A stretch of 64,000 nt of DNA from Paenibacillus odorifer. GTDB lineage: Bacteria; Bacillota; Bacilli; Paenibacillales; Paenibacillaceae. This document shows positions 1 through 10,000 of the stretch, piece by piece. Position 1 is the stretch's first letter. Every line of letters begins with the position of its first letter. The notes beneath the pieces were generated by a model, which worked only from the letters and a program-made list of their open reading frames with translations, did no database searches and had not been told where the DNA came from. Where the stretch lies: positions 6,262,001 through 6,326,000 of the forward strand of contig NZ_CP009428.1 in NCBI RefSeq assembly GCF_000758725.1. The letters run 5' to 3'. A program made the position numbers and the translations under genes.

Positions 1-135
1 GGGGTTGCTGCTGCTGGAGTACCAGCAATCGCTAGTAGCTGCGCAATCTTAGGAGCAATTGCCACAGTACCAGCTCTTCCTGCATTAGGTTTAGCTGCTG
101 CAGTAGCAGGCGTAGGAGTCGCAATATTTGGATAA
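1..135 (+). CDS. C-terminal part of a small Ala/Gly-rich hydrophobic peptide, probable bacteriocin precursor (5' end cut by window)
   Basis: The frame is open from base 1 to a TAA at 133-135 and gives 44 residues, almost all Ala, Gly, Val, Ile and Leu, ending in VGVAIFG. There are no charged residues. A short Gly/Ala-rich helix-prone tail of this kind is typical of class II bacteriocin cores and of some circular bacteriocins. The next gene starts 12 bases later and encodes a similarly hydrophobic peptide with a clear double-glycine leader, so the two may form a two-peptide bacteriocin. The leader and start codon lie outside the window, so the leader type cannot be checked. The peptide function is inferred from composition and context only. 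Confidence 0.5.
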   Translation, partial: GVAAAGVPAIASSCAILGAIATVPALPALGLAAAVAGVGVAIFG

Positions 136-147
136 GGGGGGATTGAA

Positions 148-396
148 TTGGAAATTTCAAGTAGTGGTTTTGAATTATTAAAAGGATCTGAATTGTACGA
201 TATTCAGGGCGGTGCTCTTTGGGGACAAATTGCAACTGGTATAGGTGGAGTTATTGCTGGAGCCACTTTAATAGCAGTTGCGGCAACAGCACCAGTTAGT
301 CTTCCAGTAGTAGCAGCATGCGCCTTTGGCTATACTGCCTTAACTACATCTAGTATCATTGTAATTTCCGCAGGAATTGCTAATAAAAATATATAA
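148..396 (+). CDS. Double-glycine-leader bacteriocin-like precursor peptide (82 aa)
   Basis: Starts with TTG at 148, six bases after a run of six G that serves as ribosome binding site. Residues 1-22 form a typical double-glycine leader: SELYDIQGG has the expected hydrophobic residues before the Gly-Gly cleavage site at 21-22. The predicted 60-residue core begins ALWGQIATG and is rich in Gly, Ala, Val and Ile, with GxxxG-type spacing (GVIAG) as seen in helix-helix pairing of class IIb bacteriocins. It has one Cys and no sign of lanthionine enzymes nearby. The exporter with a C39 peptidase domain 200 bases downstream is the expected processing partner. The target is unknown and no immunity gene was recognised. 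A secreted signalling peptide is an alternative. Confidence 0.72.
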   Translation: MEISSSGFELLKGSELYDIQGGALWGQIATGIGGVIAGATLIAVAATAPVSLPVVAACAFGYTALTTSSIIVISAGIANKNI

Positions 397-418
397 AACA
401 CTTTCCTGAATATTTAGT

Positions 419-453
419 AGCTCCAAGAGAATAAATATCATTCACTTGGAGCT
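419..453 (+). terminator. Hairpin after the bacteriocin-like peptide gene
   Basis: AGCTCCAAG (419-427) pairs perfectly with CTTGGAGCT (445-453) around a 17-base A/T-rich loop. No long T-run follows, so it may be a weak terminator or a processing/stability hairpin that lets more peptide than exporter be made. The remaining bases to 595 hold no convincing gene. Confidence 0.4.
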
Positions 454-595
454 TATTATGATTTCTATTAGGTCAGAGAAGCAATCTTCTAGTGAGGCTT
501 ATTTACAAAAAGATTTTGTTTCAGTTACGAAATCATTCTCTACATGGATAAGATATTGTTGATCCCAATGAATATGTACAAATCACTAATAGTAG

Positions 596-2833
596 GTGGG
601 GTTTATTCTGTTTAAGAAATACTATTGTATTAAACAGCTTGATATTAAAGACTGCGGTGCAGCCTGTCTAGCAACTATCTCCAAACAATACGGTCTCAAA
701 TATCCAATCACTAAAATTCGTGAAGTAGCCGGAACTGATAAAATGGGAACCAATATATATGGACTCATAAAAGCAGCAGAAAAACTTGGGTTTACAGCAA
801 AAGGAGTCAAGGGAAGCCATGAAGCCTTCTTCGAAAACTTCCCACTTCCCGCTATTGCCCATGTCATTATAGATCAGACATTATTACACTATGTTGTAAT
901 CCATAAAATATCAAATAAGGAAATAATTGTTGCGGATCCAGTCCAAGGCATAGTTAAATATACACCGGAAGATTTCTTCCAAATCTGGACAAGTGTCCTT
1001 ATCTTAATGGTACCCACTCCTCAATTCAAAAAAGGGGACCAAACAAAAGGTCTATTTGCTCGTTTCTTTGGATTGCTGATTCCTCAAAAAAGAATGCTAG
1101 GAGGAATTTTTCTAACATCTATACTCTACACTATCTTAGGTATACTTGCTGCATTCTATTTCCAATTTCTTTTAGACGAAATTCTACCCTTTGGATTAAA
1201 AAAGACACTTAACATAATATCTGTTGGAGTCATCATTCTCTACATATTTCAAATATTATTAAATGCCTTTCGTAGCCATATCTTACTGACGTTGAGCCAA
1301 AAACTCGATATTTCACTCATACTTGGCTATTACCACCATGTGTTAAAGCTCCCAATGAATTTTTTTGGTACACGTAAGACAGGAGAAATAATATCAAGGC
1401 TTATGGATGCTTCGAAAGTACGAGATGCCATTTCCAGCGCAACACTAACCATCATGATCGATATTATCATGGTTATTGCCGGTGGAATTATTCTATATTC
1501 GCAAAGTGCTCTTTTATTCGGAATTACTATACTTATGGTGCCAATGTATCTGGTATTGGTTTGGAGCTTCCACAAACCATTTGACCGTTTAAACCGCGAA
1601 CAGATGGAAAAAAATGCTCAGCTCACCTCCTATATTGTTGAATCAATAGATGGTATCGAGACAGTTAAAGCCTATCATGCAGAATCGAAAGTGGGCTATG
1701 AAACTGAACAGAAGTTCATCTCATTTCTGAGATCTGTCTTCAGTTTTGGTCTTTTCAATAACATTCAAGCCTCCCTCAAGAGTTTTGTACAACTCGTTGG
1801 AGGAGTAGCCATACTGTGGGTCGGAGCAAGACAAGTGATAAAAGGCAATATGACAATGGGCCAATTGATTACCTATAACTCGTTATTGGCTTACTTCCTG
1901 CAACCCATCCAGAACTTAATCAACCTCCAGCCCACTTTGCAAACGGCCATTGTCGCTGCTGACCGATTAGGAGAAATTCTTGATTTGGAAGCGGAGAAGC
2001 ATAATGATGAGGACAAGAAGATTCAACCTGCTTCATTAAAAGGTGATATTAAATTTGATCGTGTCAGCTTCAGATACGGTACACGTTCCCTTGTACTTCA
2101 TGATATCGATTTGACACTTAGACAGGGTGAGAAAATTGCCTTTGTCGGTGAGAGCGGCTCGGGTAAAACCACACTAATCAAATTAATTATGCAATTTTAC
2201 CAACACGAAGAAGGCGATATCTTAATTAACAACTACAACATTAAAGATATTCATTTAGATAGCTTAAGACAGCGGATCGCATATATCTCACAGGATACTT
2301 TCTTTTTTAGCGGAACAATTCGGGAAAATCTATGTCTGGGTGTCGATCAGGATATGGATTTGGAACTGATTGTTACCGCCTGCCAAACCGCACAGGCTCA
2401 CGAATTCATCAATCAGCTTCCACTCCGCTACAACACTTTGTTAGAAGAGAATGCGACCAATATTTCCGGAGGACAGAAGCAGCGACTGGCTATCGCCAGA
2501 GCGGTGCTCAAACAGCCGGATATTCTTATTATGGATGAAGCCACTAGTAACCTGGATTCTACAACGGAGAAGGCAGTATCGGAGACGATCAATGCTTTTG
2601 AAGACATGACTACGATTATTATCGCTCACCGTTTGAGTACAATCATGCGTTGTGACCGAATTTATGTCATGGATCAGGGGCGGATTATTGAGTGTGGGAC
2701 ACATCAGGAGCTTCTAGATTACCGTGGAAAGTACTACGGCTTGTGGAAAGATCAACTCCCCGGGGTTGAACAAAAACAAGATCACACCATTCAATATGCT
2801 GCTGCAGGAGTAGGCGAGGTGTCTCTCGTATGA
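596..2833 (+). CDS. Peptidase-containing ABC transporter (C39 family), bacteriocin processing and export
   Basis: A 745-residue half-transporter of the PCAT type, which removes double-glycine leaders and exports the peptide. The N-terminal C39 peptidase domain (about 1-135) has the catalytic Cys20 in IKDCGAACL, His98 in LLHYVVIH and Asp114 in VADPVQG. A six-helix membrane domain follows (about 165-440), then the ATPase with Walker A GESGSGKTT (near 520), signature SGGQKQR (near 622) and Walker B ILIMDEATS (near 642). The substrate is most likely the peptide encoded at 148-396. The stop codon overlaps the next start (ATGA). The start is uncertain: GTG at 596 is the only usual codon before the C39 domain but has little upstream pairing to 16S RNA, while AGGTGGGG at 594-601 would suit a rarer start at 605-608. 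A short C-terminal tail follows the ATPase. Confidence 0.9.
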   Translation: MGFILFKKYYCIKQLDIKDCGAACLATISKQYGLKYPITKIREVAGTDKMGTNIYGLIKAAEKLGFTAKGVKGSHEAFFENFPLPAIAHVIIDQTLLHYVVIHKISNKEIIVADPVQGIVKYTPEDFFQIWTSVLILMVPTPQFKKGDQTKGLFARFFGLLIPQKRMLGGIFLTSILYTILGILAAFYFQFLLDEILPFGLKKTLNIISVGVIILYIFQILLNAFRSHILLTLSQKLDISLILGYYHHVLKLPMNFFGTRKTGEIISRLMDASKVRDAISSATLTIMIDIIMVIAGGIILYSQSALLFGITILMVPMYLVLVWSFHKPFDRLNREQMEKNAQLTSYIVESIDGIETVKAYHAESKVGYETEQKFISFLRSVFSFGLFNNIQASLKSFVQLVGGVAILWVGARQVIKGNMTMGQLITYNSLLAYFLQPIQNLINLQPTLQTAIVAADRLGEILDLEAEKHNDEDKKIQPASLKGDIKFDRVSFRYGTRSLVLHDIDLTLRQGEKIAFVGESGSGKTTLIKLIMQFYQHEEGDILINNYNIKDIHLDSLRQRIAYISQDTFFFSGTIRENLCLGVDQDMDLELIVTACQTAQAHEFINQLPLRYNTLLEENATNISGGQKQRLAIARAVLKQPDILIMDEATSNLDSTTEKAVSETINAFEDMTTIIIAHRLSTIMRCDRIYVMDQGRIIECGTHQELLDYRGKYYGLWKDQLPGVEQKQDHTIQYAAAGVGEVSLV

Positions 2834-4488
2834 GCGCACAAATACATAACTTATCAGAAATGACCGATAGCAGAGAAATCATGGAATCCAAGACCAGTCC
2901 TGTGATTTCTATTTTCATACTTATCTTATTTATTCTATTGGGGTCTGCGTTGGTCTGGTCCTATTTTGGCCAGATCGATGAAGTCGCCAAAGCCTCTGCT
3001 GTAGTTAGGCCCAATGAAAAAGTCAGTACCATTCAGACTTCATCTGTGGGAAAAGTGGAACAGGTATATATCCATGAAGGGATGCAAATTAAGCAGGGCG
3101 AGCAGTTAATTTCCTTTGAGCATAAAGAACTCGATATAGAATTATCCAATCGTAACTCCGAAATCAATAAGCTCACTAAGAAACTGCACTATCTCGAGCT
3201 TTATAAACAAAGCATTAGCAATTTAAACAATCAATTTTCTTCTGAACATGCAGACGAAGTTTACTATTATGACATGGTAGAACAATTTCTCCTTGAATAC
3301 AGCCAGCAGCAGCAGACCTATCAAGGAACCCAGGATCAGCTTACAGCTGCCATTCACGAGAATATAGGTTTGCAAGAATCTTCTGCCTTTAGTGCCGAAT
3401 CCAGTTTGGATAAATCTCTTCAAAATAAAATTGAACTGGAACGAAAAAAGAAACTGCTGAATGTTGAAATTACAAACGAGAAATTGCTTGTGCAATCCAT
3501 CAAAGAGAATCAAAATCTGCTTCCATCTACAGATACCAAACGGACGGAACAATATAATACATACCAAATTAAATATGTGCAACTATCTAAACAATCTGCT
3601 GAGAAAAAAGAAATCTACAACCGTTCGCTCAGCTTGGGGGACCGCCTTGTGCCTCAATCTCAGATTACAGATGAACAGCATCTATATGAAAGTTCATATT
3701 TGCAAATCAACCAATTCCAAACCGAAGCCGTGCTCAGCGCAGAAAGCAATATCACCAATTACAATCAACAATTGGTTGAGATAGAGGTCAGCCTCGATTT
3801 GCTAATAAATGGGCATGATCCCTCAGTTTCAGAACGAAAAACTTTAGAAATGCAAAAGAAACAGCTGGCTGAGCAGCAAAATGATCTACTGAATCAAGAG
3901 AAACTTAACCGGTCAACCGAAAAAACCTCATTGGAAAAGTTGAAACTTGACCGTATTGTACAGATTCATTCAGCAATAGAAGAAAATAAAAGAACCTTAA
4001 TTACGCTGCAAGAGGCTATTAAGCAACTTGAGCTTGAACGAAACAAAAGACTGCTCATAGCACCAATTTCTGGGACCATTAATATTTTAAAAGAAACCAA
4101 CATCGGGGACATGGTACAATCCGGCGAAGCCTTGATCTCCATTATTCCTAGCAACGAGTCAAAATATAAAATGAGCATCGCCGTACCTAACGCAGAAGCA
4201 GGAAAAATAGCGATTGGCAATAAAGTTGATTTCAGCTTTTCAGCCTTCCCTAAACAAAGTTTCGGTTCCCAAAAAGGTACGATTACATCTATCAGCACAG
4301 ATTCAATTGTTCAGCAAGACGGTCTAAGCTACTATTTGGTGGAAGCAACGATATCCAATGACCCACTTGTTAATCGCAGAGGTGAACGTGGAGAGCTTCG
4401 TGTAGGGATGATAGCGCAAGCCTCTGTTATTACCGACTCCAAGAAGATCATTGATTTTGTTCTTGAAAAAATCAACTTAAAGGAATAG
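2830..4488 (+). CDS. HlyD-family periplasmic-adaptor-like secretion protein
   Basis: A 552-residue accessory protein for the ABC exporter, with which it overlaps by four bases. Residues about 25-46 form one membrane helix after a short cytoplasmic tail. A half-lipoyl motif follows (GKVEQVYIHEGMQIKQGEQL, 74-93), then a very long Gln/Lys/Glu-rich coiled coil (about 100-405), the second half-lipoyl region (RLLIAPISGTI) and a beta-barrel end. This is the layout of HlyD/CvaA/MesE-type adaptors. The coiled coil is longer than that of many Gram-positive bacteriocin accessory proteins. That would allow contact with the TolC-like product encoded next, although this pairing is inferred. Confidence 0.85.
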   Translation: MSAQIHNLSEMTDSREIMESKTSPVISIFILILFILLGSALVWSYFGQIDEVAKASAVVRPNEKVSTIQTSSVGKVEQVYIHEGMQIKQGEQLISFEHKELDIELSNRNSEINKLTKKLHYLELYKQSISNLNNQFSSEHADEVYYYDMVEQFLLEYSQQQQTYQGTQDQLTAAIHENIGLQESSAFSAESSLDKSLQNKIELERKKKLLNVEITNEKLLVQSIKENQNLLPSTDTKRTEQYNTYQIKYVQLSKQSAEKKEIYNRSLSLGDRLVPQSQITDEQHLYESSYLQINQFQTEAVLSAESNITNYNQQLVEIEVSLDLLINGHDPSVSERKTLEMQKKQLAEQQNDLLNQEKLNRSTEKTSLEKLKLDRIVQIHSAIEENKRTLITLQEAIKQLELERNKRLLIAPISGTINILKETNIGDMVQSGEALISIIPSNESKYKMSIAVPNAEAGKIAIGNKVDFSFSAFPKQSFGSQKGTITSISTDSIVQQDGLSYYLVEATISNDPLVNRRGERGELRVGMIAQASVITDSKKIIDFVLEKINLKE

Positions 4489-4504
4489 TGAGGTTGCCAG
4501 CTAA

Positions 4505-5785
4505 ATGTTAAAGAAAACAGCTCTCTTGATACTTTCCTTCTTATTACTTCTATTGCCGCATTCCATTACAGCTCATGCTGATACGCAGGTATCTAGTGCA
4601 ACAAAATTGCTTTCCATGGAAGAAACAATCCAGCTAGCATTAACTAACTATGTAGATATCAAGCTCTCACAATGGAATATTGCAGAAACGGATTCCAAAT
4701 TCTCGTATGTATCATCTGAAAAGAAAAAGCTGGAACAAAAAAATGTAGTCATAACTAGCGGACTGCTGCCAGTAAATCCTGATATTTTTATCAGTAGTAT
4801 TCCTGGTTACTCTGATTTAAGTAAAGAAGAACAGGCAGGGGTTAATCAATCCATTCTCATTCAAATTATGATTAACACATCTCTGAATCAATGGGTTAGC
4901 GCTCAGACTGAAAGCCAAAACAGTTACAATCAAGAGACTAAAACAGCGCAGCTCAAGGAATTTCGTGACCAGTTGCGCACATTAGAAACAGATAAAGTAA
5001 TTAATCAGTTACGACTTCAAAAAACAGAAGCCCTCATCCGCTACTACGCTGTGCAGAAATATTATCAACTCTCTTCTCTAAAAAAAACGATTGAGTATGA
5101 CAAACAAGAAAGCCAATATTGGTTTCAACATTCTGTGGATACCTTGCGATCATACGAGCATGGTCTACTGTCTAAGAGAAGTTTGGACGATTTTAATCGT
5201 AAAAATGCGGAACGAAAATCTGCTTTTGAACGTAACCTTAGGAGTTATGAAGCTCAGCTAGAACAATTTAAGCTTGAGTTAGGATTATCATCCTATTCAG
5301 AAGTCCTGCTGGATGATGTCATCTCCAGTGCACCAGAGCCTGTGAATTGGAACACTGTAGTCAGCCTCTCTAGCAATTATGATTTACGCGAGGAAGATGC
5401 ACGAATCACACTCGCCAAAGATAATCTTGATGCCGTCAAAGCTTTCGATGCCGGACTCGTCACTTATTATTCTGTTCTATGGGCCAGCCAGATTTCACAC
5501 AAAAATATAGTACAACAACAACTCGAAGAAAAACTGGCAACTTATAGGCCGGAAGCCAATGAAATTGATTTTGAATATTCAGAGCTGAAAGAGCAGCAAC
5601 TGGAGCTCGTACGCGTCTCCCAGGATAATGATACTCTCTTAAATAGCGGATTAATTTCAGCAGCTCAGGCAGATCAGAACAAGCTCGATTTACTCAACTT
5701 AAATCGGCAATTCGATAAGCAAAAAGTAAAGTACGCTTTATTCCAAGCAAAGGTTACTCTGGCTCTTAGTGGAGTCATCCTCTAA
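4505..5785 (+). CDS. TolC-like (outer membrane efflux protein family) secreted helical protein
   Basis: A 426-residue protein with a signal peptide (about 1-26, ending AHAD) and a mostly helical mature part. It opens with LSMEETIQLALTNYVDIKLS, the typical start of a TolC/OEP repeat. A second, weaker copy of the helical unit begins near residue 280. In diderms TolC forms the outer-membrane tunnel engaged by HlyD adaptors. Here it sits 16 bases after the HlyD gene in an organism that appears to have a single membrane, so its role must differ: perhaps a wall-spanning conduit or a soluble coiled-coil partner. The start has only a weak GAGG upstream and may be translated by coupling to hlyD. Family assignment rests on the N-terminal motif, helix pattern and neighbours. 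Confidence 0.65.
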   Translation: MLKKTALLILSFLLLLLPHSITAHADTQVSSATKLLSMEETIQLALTNYVDIKLSQWNIAETDSKFSYVSSEKKKLEQKNVVITSGLLPVNPDIFISSIPGYSDLSKEEQAGVNQSILIQIMINTSLNQWVSAQTESQNSYNQETKTAQLKEFRDQLRTLETDKVINQLRLQKTEALIRYYAVQKYYQLSSLKKTIEYDKQESQYWFQHSVDTLRSYEHGLLSKRSLDDFNRKNAERKSAFERNLRSYEAQLEQFKLELGLSSYSEVLLDDVISSAPEPVNWNTVVSLSSNYDLREEDARITLAKDNLDAVKAFDAGLVTYYSVLWASQISHKNIVQQQLEEKLATYRPEANEIDFEYSELKEQQLELVRVSQDNDTLLNSGLISAAQADQNKLDLLNLNRQFDKQKVKYALFQAKVTLALSGVIL

Positions 5786-5829
5786 TAACCATTAAATTAT
5801 CATTCATAACTCAAAGGAGAAATCACAAG

Positions 5830-7017
5830 ATGAAAACCATATCCAGCATAATCGCAGCAACTCTTCTTTCTACCGCTATCGCATGGCCTGTCCATGCCGC
5901 AGAGAAGCCAATCTCCATTCAGATCAATCAGCAACAGCTCGCACTGAAGGGACAGGCTCCCTTCAATGATAATGGTACAATTGTCGTTCCTTTTCGCCCG
6001 GTTTTTGAAAAACTAGGACTTTCAATCGATTGGAATCAAACCACAGGTACCATAACGGGTACTAAGGAAGGGCTTACGATTACACTGCAACTAGGCAGCA
6101 AGCAGGCCAGCGTCAATGGTGTAATAACCCAACTTTCTGTTGCCCCTAAGCTCATCAATAATTCCACTTACATTCCGCTGCGCTTCGTTGGGGAGGCTAC
6201 AGGTAATGAAGTCTCCTGGAATGCACACTCGAAGACAGTAACCATTACAGGCAAGACTAACCAGGTAAACCCGCAGGAAATCAATGCTTTTTTTGAAAAA
6301 TACGTAACCTATACCAACAATGAGAATTATGAAGGGTTCATGAGCCTAATCGATAGCAAGTCTCCTCTTGTGGTCATCGGGCCACAGATTAAGAGCCAAA
6401 TGGAACAATACGATTCGACCACTTCACTTGATCAATTAGAGGTTATCAGCCTTCAACCCACAGAGGCTACGGTTCACGCCGTTGAAACGACTACACACCT
6501 CAGCGGTCCATTCACCTTAGACAATACCTCTGAATATATTTATAGCTTAACGCGTACTGCCAGCACTGAAGACTGGAAAATCAACAACCTGCAGATTAAA
6601 GGCGTACAATATATACTCCCAGATAAACTGCTGAACGCTAAGCCAGCTGTGACGAAGTCGGATGAAACGGATATATTAGCTGTGCTTAAGAGCAACTTGG
6701 ACTATACCAATGCAGAGAATATTCAAGGTGTGCTATCTACTATTGATCCTGAGTCCCCTGCTCTCGAACAAACCAAACAGCTCTTCAGCCAAATTTTCAC
6801 AGTCTATGATCTAAAGTTCACTCTGGAATCTGCCAAAATCATTCATTATACCCAGGATACCACAGCCGTATATATGGTTCAGACGAGCATCAAGCTTAAG
6901 GGTCCTGAGTTTCAGGATAACCGCTCCACCTCTGTCACAACGCTGAAGAAATCCAAAGCAGGCAAATGGATGCTGGATCAGACCTATCCGATTAGTGTAG
7001 ACAAGTTAACTCCATAA
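5830..7017 (+). CDS. Secreted copper-amine-oxidase-like stalk-domain protein with duplicated NTF2-like domains
   Basis: A 395-residue exported protein preceded by AAAGGAG. After a signal peptide (1-24) come two short 'stalk' repeats (about 26-140), marked by GTIVVPFRPVFEKLG and NSTYIPLRFVGEATG. These wall-associated units are common in Paenibacillus. Two similar domains of about 120 residues then follow (about 150-265 and 275-392). Each begins with a short helix and a YTN-x-EN motif (YTNNENYEGF, YTNAENIQGV) and ends in a tryptophan-containing strand (DWKI, KWML), which looks like an internal duplication of an NTF2/SnoaL-like fold. It is the last gene of the exporter operon. It could be an immunity or surface factor, but nothing in the sequence proves this. 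Confidence 0.7.
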   Translation: MKTISSIIAATLLSTAIAWPVHAAEKPISIQINQQQLALKGQAPFNDNGTIVVPFRPVFEKLGLSIDWNQTTGTITGTKEGLTITLQLGSKQASVNGVITQLSVAPKLINNSTYIPLRFVGEATGNEVSWNAHSKTVTITGKTNQVNPQEINAFFEKYVTYTNNENYEGFMSLIDSKSPLVVIGPQIKSQMEQYDSTTSLDQLEVISLQPTEATVHAVETTTHLSGPFTLDNTSEYIYSLTRTASTEDWKINNLQIKGVQYILPDKLLNAKPAVTKSDETDILAVLKSNLDYTNAENIQGVLSTIDPESPALEQTKQLFSQIFTVYDLKFTLESAKIIHYTQDTTAVYMVQTSIKLKGPEFQDNRSTSVTTLKKSKAGKWMLDQTYPISVDKLTP

Positions 7018-7043
7018 TTATAAGGATTTGTAACAAAACATAA

Positions 7044-7080
7044 AAACGGCAAGCCCCATTAACCCGGAGGCTTGCCGTTT
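7044..7080. terminator. Bidirectional rho-independent terminator
   Basis: AAACGGCAAGCC pairs with GGCTTGCCGTTT around a short loop. On the minus strand five T follow, which fits termination of the RND gene whose stop is at 7087. On the plus strand the T tract is weaker, but the same stem can end the exporter operon. Confidence 0.8.
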
Positions 7081-7086
7081 GCCTAT

Positions 7087-10000
7087 TTAAAGCGCCGGAG
7101 CATTAGTTTTTTCTGCTCCTTTACGCTCTTTTGCCGATTTACGGAAGTAGAACAACTCGTAAATCGCCGGCACTACAATCAGCGTAAGCAGTGTTGCTGC
7201 GGTTAAGCCGCCAATGACCACAATCGCCAAGCTTTGCGAGACGATGCTGCCCATCTCGGCATGGCCGAACAGCAGCGGTGTCATGGCGCAAATGGTGGCA
7301 ATCGCCGTCATGAGAATCGGACGCATCCGTGTTCCGGCAGCTTCTAGAATAGCCTCGTGAATACTCATATTGGCTTCATTTTGCTTAATCCGGTCAATGA
7401 GCACAATGGCATTCGTAACAACAATACCTATTAACATCAACGCCCCGAACAGAGCAGTGAAGTCAGGCGTTACACCGGACACGATAAGTCCAACAATTGC
7501 ACCAATCGCCGCTAGTGGCAAGGAGAACATAATCGCCAGTGGAGCCCGAAGGGTTTTAAAGGTGAGTACCATGATCAGATACACCAACCCGATGGAGATT
7601 AATGCCGTCATACCCAGGTCGTTGAAATCCTCTGACTGATCAACTGACGCTCCGCCTGCAAATAAGGTCACGCCTTTCGGAAGTGTAAGACTATCGGTTT
7701 CTTTTTTAATATTCGCACCGATCTCAGATACCTTCTTCGGATCAACCTCTGCTGTAATTCGTACATACGGCTTCCCATCTTTATGGAACAACATTGCAGG
7801 CTCATTCCGAACCTCATAAGTTGCGAGCTGAGACAGTGGCTTCGGCCCCTCAGCCGTCATGAGCGTCAGTGCTTTTAAATCCTGCTCCGTTTGCGGCTGA
7901 ACCATAGGATCTAACACTACACCTGCTGCATCACCATCGAGCTCAATTTGCCCCATTGGAATTGGATTAAGCATCGCTGACAGCTGCATCGAAATCTCCT
8001 GCGCATTGCTTTGCGCCGGATCTACCTTAAAGGAAAATACAGGTTTCGTATCCTCCATATTGCTGCTGACTTTTTGAATCCCCTCTACGGTCTTCAGCTT
8101 AGCGGTAACTTCTGTTGCTACATTAGTAATATCCGTAAGATTATCTCCGACAATATCAATATATTCGCTGGTAGAGCTGGATCCCATCATGCTCATTTGG
8201 TTGGCAACAAGCGTTGCTCCAGTGTATGAATCTTTTACCTCACGAACATGATCAATAAAAGCCTGAGCATCTGCACCTTTTTTCATAACAACGGTATAGT
8301 CCACTAAGGTTTCAGAGGTAACATTCCCCCACTTAGCGGCGTCCGCACTATTCCCTGATTGCATGATTACCGTTTCTGCTTGTGGCTGCTTCATCAAATC
8401 TTGTTCTAACTGCTTTCCCTTTTCCAAAATATCTTTGACAGGAACATCCTTCGGATAATTCATCTGAACAGAAACATAGCTGGCATCTGAAGCATCGAGT
8501 GCCCCTTTTGGCATAGTCACATAAGCAGCAATGGAGCCAATCAGAAGCAGGAGACCCAACGATAAGCTAACCCATTTACGGCGAAGATTCCAGTCCAGAA
8601 AGCGGATAAACCATTTAGAAGGTTCATGTTCTTTCATTGATGTCCTTCTCAGCAGCCATGAGCTTAACAGAGGAACAACCGTCAAAGCTACTACGAGTGA
8701 AGTAAGCAATGAATAGGTCACTGTTAAAGCAAACGGCAGTAAGAAAGCTTGCAAACTACCACGTAAGAGACCCATCGGCAGAAATACTGCTACCGTAGCG
8801 ATGGTTGATGAGGTAATCGCTCTAGCCACTTCCCCAGTTGCGCTAATAATCATTTCACGAGAAAGGGGTTCTTTTTGCAGCCTACGGTAAATGTTCTCAA
8901 TCACCACGATACTATCATCGACCAAGCGGCCTACCGCAACCGCGACTCCCCCGAGTGTAATGATATTTAAGCTTATGCCGGAAATGTTCAGCAGATATAA
9001 GGTGACCGCTAACGAAAGCGGAATGGATACTGCCGTAATCAGAGTAGCCCGCAGGTTACGCAGGAACAACAGAATCACGATCGTCGCAAATAATGCACCT
9101 AGCAATACCTCACGCATCATACTGTTCACCGAGGTAACTACCATATCCGATGTACTGAACACCACTGCTGCTTCTGCATTAGGAATAGTTTTATTAATAT
9201 GATCTACGGCAGCCTGAATGTTATCTCCGACACTGACTGCATTCGCATTAGCCTCTTTGGTCACTATGGCGAATAGAACGTCTTTCCCATTCGAACGGCT
9301 GACACTTTCCTGATCCTGCTTCAATTCGACAGCAGCGATATCCTGCAGCTTAACGCCCGTAGATACAGGAAGCTTTTTTAAAGTATCCATACTATCTATC
9401 GTAGAAACTACGTTAACATTGCCGGTTTGCCCACCAATCGTTTGCTCCCCAAGGGATGCCGATACATTACGTCCTTGAAGTAAACCTAATACTTGTGGAG
9501 TCGTGACTCCCTTCTCAGCCATTAATTTTGGGTCCAGCTTAACACTGACCTGCGGAGTTACCTTACCATATAAAGCAACGTTCGCTACCCCTTCAGCTTT
9601 TTGCATCTCTGGAATGATAGTTTCTTCCGCAAGCTTAAGATTCTCTTTAGTCAGGCCTTCGTCAAAAGCAAGGGTAACCTGGGATACAGGAATCATGGAG
9701 GTATTCAACTGAAGTACAAAAGGAGCCATTACCCCTTCCGGGAACTTCAATGAATCGACGACCTTCTGGACCTCCTGCGCAGCATCCTTCATATTCGTTT
9801 TCGAATCATAAAAAATATTCACCTGCGCATATCCGTCTCCGGAAGTGGACAGTATTTCCTTCTTCCCTTTCACAAAAGCTGCTCCAGCTTCTATCGGCTT
9901 CGTTACATTAGTCTCCATAGCATGTGTATCCTGGCCAGGACCCAGCACAGTTACAGTCACTTGAGGATTATCCGCCTCTGGCATAAATTCCATCGGTAAC

